The notes below the pieces were generated by a model. The model made no database searches and had not been told where the DNA came from. It saw only the letters and a program-made list of their open reading frames with translations. Shown here piece after piece: positions 61,608-64,000 of a stretch of 64,000 nt of DNA (the stretch's first letter is position 1; every line of letters starts with the position of its first letter). Source of the stretch: Verrucomicrobiaceae bacterium (lineage in GTDB: Bacteria; Verrucomicrobiota; Verrucomicrobiia; Verrucomicrobiales; Verrucomicrobiaceae); contig CANGYJ010000018.1 in assembly GCA_947458455.1 (NCBI GenBank), positions 1-64,000 of the forward strand, in the 5' to 3' direction. The position numbers and the translations under genes are program-made.

Positions 61608-62153
61608 TCCCTTCCGGTTCAACCGTGAAGATGGCATGCATCCGCTGACGAGCCTGAACAGCTCCATGGACTCCCGGAAACCATGACACTCCGAGGCTTC
61701 CCGGTGCATACGGATCTGCCAACGACCAAGTGAAGACAAAATCATGTCGGGCAAAATCATCGGAATGGCTTGATGCCCCATGATTTTATCTTTTCCTTAC
61801 CCGTGAGAACGAGGAAGCGGACAAGCTGGAGATAAAATCGGCAGCCAATCCGAACCAGTAACTAAGGCGTCTTGACGAGAATTCTGTGCTCAAGAAGGTG
61901 CCTGTAGATCTAAAACACTTTCTGGAGGAAGCCGATGCCACGAACTCATGCATGCGAACCTTTTGTCAGCTAGTTGCCTGACCCGGATGGCACTGAATTA
62001 AGCACATTTTAGGATGCGTTCGCGAGGTTGTCTTCAAGGCTGTAGAGGTGCCGCGTTTTGGTCGTGAAAGTGTATTTGTTCTGCCGGTCTTTGCACACAA
62101 TCGGCTCATTGCGTCCAGGACGTGGCGGCACCTCGCCCAGCCAGCCACCCGCC
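61608..62153. other. 546-bp intergenic region, no gene recognised
   Basis: Apart from the hairpin at 61738-61787, I see no coding frame of convincing composition. A minus-strand stretch at about 62010-62100 reads CKDRQNKYTFTTKTRHLYSL, which could be a decayed remnant of a mobile-element protein, but I cannot place it in a family. The whole is visibly lower in GC than its neighbours. Confidence 0.5.
61738..61787 (+). terminator. Long hairpin downstream of the ArsR-like gene
   Basis: AAAATCATG (61738-61746) pairs with CATGATTTT (61779-61787); inside this, GGGCA (61749-61753) pairs with TGCCC (61774-61778) with a two-base bulge and a 20-base loop. A T-rich stretch (atcttttcctt) follows on the plus strand. 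It could be a terminator or a small structured RNA. The left arm also partly repeats (AAAATCATCGG) inside the loop. Confidence 0.45.
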
Positions 62154-63704
62154 TCACTCCACCTCGCTGCTTTTAAACAAGCTTTTCATTTTGCCCATCA
62201 GCTGCCGGGCGATACTCTGCACTTTCGCTGCCGCATCGGTGTCCGCCATGCGGGCGCGGGCCTGCTCCATGTTCATTTGGCGCTGCGCTACGGCACGGGA
62301 CATGCACTCGGAGATCTCAGGTCGTTTGTTGATCAGCTGGACGATGGTCGGACGGTTGATCTCGTACACCACCGCGTTGGTCAGGGCCACGACGGTCGCG
62401 GAGCGCGGCTCGCCAGTCAGCAGAGACATTTCGCCAAAGAACTCGCCTGGGGACAACTGGCCCACTATTTCATCCGTCCCATTACCATGAAGGTCCACCT
62501 TCACATTGAGCAGCCCCTCGATGAGAATGAAGAGCGAGCTGCCCTCATCATTGCGGCGGAAAAAAGTTTCACCCGCGCTCAGTTGCAGGCGCTCCATTTC
62601 CGCCGCCATGTGGTTCAGTTCCTCTTCCGCCAGCCGCTCAAACAGAGTGATGCGGGAAAGCAGTGCCACCTTGTCCGTGACGCTGTGGCCTTGGAAGTGC
62701 TTGGCGGGCAGTTTGTCATAATAAACCTCCTCCTTGGTGTAGGCAGGTGTGATGCCCGCCGTCTGCAGATGCTGCAGTGCCGCAGTCAGCACCAGGTCAC
62801 GGCTCGTGCTCGGCGAAAGTGGCTGCCAGGGATGAATCCAGTAGCGCAGGAGGTACTCCACCCCGCGTTTGCCCGTTTTGCCCACCAGCACCTTGGGCTC
62901 CTTGTCTTTGGAAAATCCCTCCTTCTGGCTCACCGCCTGCAAAGCGGAAAGCAGGATGTGGCGCACACGTTCCACCGGCACTGAGTAATCAATGGTGATC
63001 TCCGCCTGGTAGCGCGTCCATGCCGAAGGGCGGGAGATGTTGATCACTTTTTCCTCACCCAGGATCGAATTCGGCACCACCACGGTTGTGCCATCCTCGC
63101 AATTCAGCCGCGTGCAGCGCCAGCTGATCTCATCCACCCTGCCCACCGTGCCGCCCTCACCCGTGCTGGAGGGCACGATCAGCCAGTCACCAATGGCAAA
63201 GTTGTTGTCAAAGTTCACCGCCACTCCGGTGAAAACGTCAGACAGCAGGCTTCTCAGTGCCAGGCCCAGCACCACACTCCCAGCCCCCAGCGTGGCCAGA
63301 AACCCGGTGATGGGTTGATGAAAAATCACCGCCGCAATGCACAAACTGGCAAGCATGTACACAAACAGCGTGCCGAGATCCTTCAGTATACTCGGCACCG
63401 GGCGGCCCAGCACCCGTACCAGCAGGCCACCCCAGAAGAACCGGCCCAAAATGCGGTTGACCAGCGAAGTCCCCACCAACCAGATCAGTGTTTGCGCTCC
63501 CAAATGCAGATGCTCGGCGTTTCGCGCACAGGCGCGCACAAGCACATGCAGATATGGCGGATAGTCTGCCGCCGCATGCTTGTCCAGATACTGGACGATC
63601 ATCGGCCACTTATCGATCCCCTCAAACAGCACCAGAAACAGCGCCAGCCTGACGATGAAAGAATGGGCGCGCATGGGTTTGTTTCGACTTTTGGTGGCTG
63701 ACAT
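62154..63704 (-). CDS. MscS-family channel with cyclic-nucleotide-binding domain
   Basis: A 516-residue mechanosensitive-channel relative. About four hydrophobic helices lie at ~15-35, 65-90, 105-130 and 132-155; the pore helix is PITGFLATLGAGSVVLGLAL, followed by the MscS beta domain (FDNNFAIGDWLIVPSSTGEGGTV; DGTTVVVPNSILGEEKVIN). A C-terminal cNMP-binding domain (~370-480) has GEFFGEMSLLTGEPRSATVVAL, the phosphate-binding cassette with Glu and Arg. Opening is probably gated or tuned by cAMP or cGMP. The FHA-cyclase in this window is a candidate source of the ligand. Confidence 0.9.
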   Translation of the reverse strand: MSATKSRNKPMRAHSFIVRLALFLVLFEGIDKWPMIVQYLDKHAAADYPPYLHVLVRACARNAEHLHLGAQTLIWLVGTSLVNRILGRFFWGGLLVRVLGRPVPSILKDLGTLFVYMLASLCIAAVIFHQPITGFLATLGAGSVVLGLALRSLLSDVFTGVAVNFDNNFAIGDWLIVPSSTGEGGTVGRVDEISWRCTRLNCEDGTTVVVPNSILGEEKVINISRPSAWTRYQAEITIDYSVPVERVRHILLSALQAVSQKEGFSKDKEPKVLVGKTGKRGVEYLLRYWIHPWQPLSPSTSRDLVLTAALQHLQTAGITPAYTKEEVYYDKLPAKHFQGHSVTDKVALLSRITLFERLAEEELNHMAAEMERLQLSAGETFFRRNDEGSSLFILIEGLLNVKVDLHGNGTDEIVGQLSPGEFFGEMSLLTGEPRSATVVALTNAVVYEINRPTIVQLINKRPEISECMSRAVAQRQMNMEQARARMADTDAAAKVQSIARQLMGKMKSLFKSSEVE

Positions 63705-63932
63705 TCGAGGGATTAAATTTAAAAACTATTGGGTTTAATCAGAACTGCTTAAACGACCACTGGGATAAGATGCCCATCTTTCAAGCAGGGACCCGCAATG
63801 TTGCTTAACTGTCACATTGGGCCTTCATCATGAATGAGTTCTGCTGATCAATAGGTTGCATTGGGTCATCCATCGGCGCTCGGCCAGCAGGCACCATTCT
63901 CCCGCAACCTCCCGGCGGTAGTTCCCATCGCC
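63705..63932. other. Intergenic region upstream of the MscS gene
   Basis: No gene is seen in these 228 bp. The first ~100 bp (63705-63810) are AT-richer and probably include the MscS gene promoter on the minus strand. No specific element could be fixed. Confidence 0.4.
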
Positions 63933-64000
63933 TCAACCCTTCCTCCCCGTCTTCATCTGATACAAGAAGCGCCTCAATTTCGTCACCTCCTCCTCGCTCA
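63933..64000 (-). CDS. C-terminal end of a gene entering from the right
   Basis: On the minus strand, from the window edge, the frame reads SEEEVTKLRRFLYQMKTGRKG and stops at 63935-63933. The charged helical composition looks coding. Only about 22 residues are in view, so no function can be assigned. Confidence 0.45.
   Translation of the reverse strand, partial: SEEEVTKLRRFLYQMKTGRKG

Noticed and set aside
61966-62157. Small minus-strand frame next to the MscS gene
   Set aside because: No family resemblance or start site; the region may be a decayed remnant but cannot be supported as a gene.

Overview
The window looks like the chromosome of a member of the Verrucomicrobiota, probably near Prosthecobacter/Verrucomicrobiaceae. 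This is inferred, not proven. The support is high-GC coding DNA, an LPS-type outer membrane (lpxD, bamA, skp), a kelch protein whose C-terminus carries a DxDGDGIPN motif followed by LEYAFGL (a tail I associate with secreted proteins of this phylum), and short dispersed inverted repeats of kinds I associate with these genomes. Shine-Dalgarno sequences are weak or absent before many genes, so several starts were chosen from signal peptides, domain edges or overlaps and are only probable. I saw no rRNA, tRNA or CRISPR.

Layout. 1-2450 is an accessory patch: the end of an IS3-type element, an AT-richer orphan ORF probably cut by it, a four-copy 23-bp repeat, and two copies of a ~275-bp repeat around a PIN-type toxin-antitoxin pair whose toxin has an in-frame stop. 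2480-14300 holds a PIG-L deacetylase, a thioredoxin/haem/PDZ fusion, a 1901-residue kelch/cadherin-like surface protein, a MurQ/GCKR-like SIS protein with a PaaK-like ligase, and an Rpn-type nuclease. 14278-19141 holds an ACT protein, PBP2 and an MFS transporter.

19230-28884 is a long minus-strand cell-envelope cluster, transcribed pdxJ - acpS - C-methyltransferase - bamA - skp - (terminator) - lpxD - gcvP. It joins vitamin B6 synthesis, acyl-carrier activation, outer-membrane assembly, lipid A synthesis and a PLP-dependent glycine cleavage subunit. 28900-46735 is housekeeping with insertions: FHA-cyclase, a broken kinase-like pseudogene, dnaE, MBL hydrolase, ceramidase-like enzyme, proA, an intact VapBC pair, GAF protein, ApbE, metallophosphatase, rsmD and a double-FtsX permease. 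46847-49838 is a tight plus-strand run (AI-2E family protein, PH-like membrane protein, CrcB, RluB/RsuA-type pseudouridine synthase).

49842-53990 is a minus-strand group: an FHA coiled-coil protein overlapping a PQQ-like propeller, a YefM-YoeB pair, and a DUF3828-like gene broken in a run of seven A. 54086-64000 holds ffh, an M48 protease, a c-type cytochrome, an EF-P with arginine at its loop tip, a GYF membrane protein, an L,D-transpeptidase lipoprotein, a large secreted helical-toroid-like protein, an ArsR-like protein with a histone-like tail, and an MscS channel with a cyclic-nucleotide domain.

Three toxin-antitoxin loci (one decayed), a vapC remnant, an Rpn nuclease, an IS end and three disrupted genes mark the accessory spots. 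The rest reads as ordinary, closely packed chromosome in which many convergent genes meet within 15 bp or overlap.
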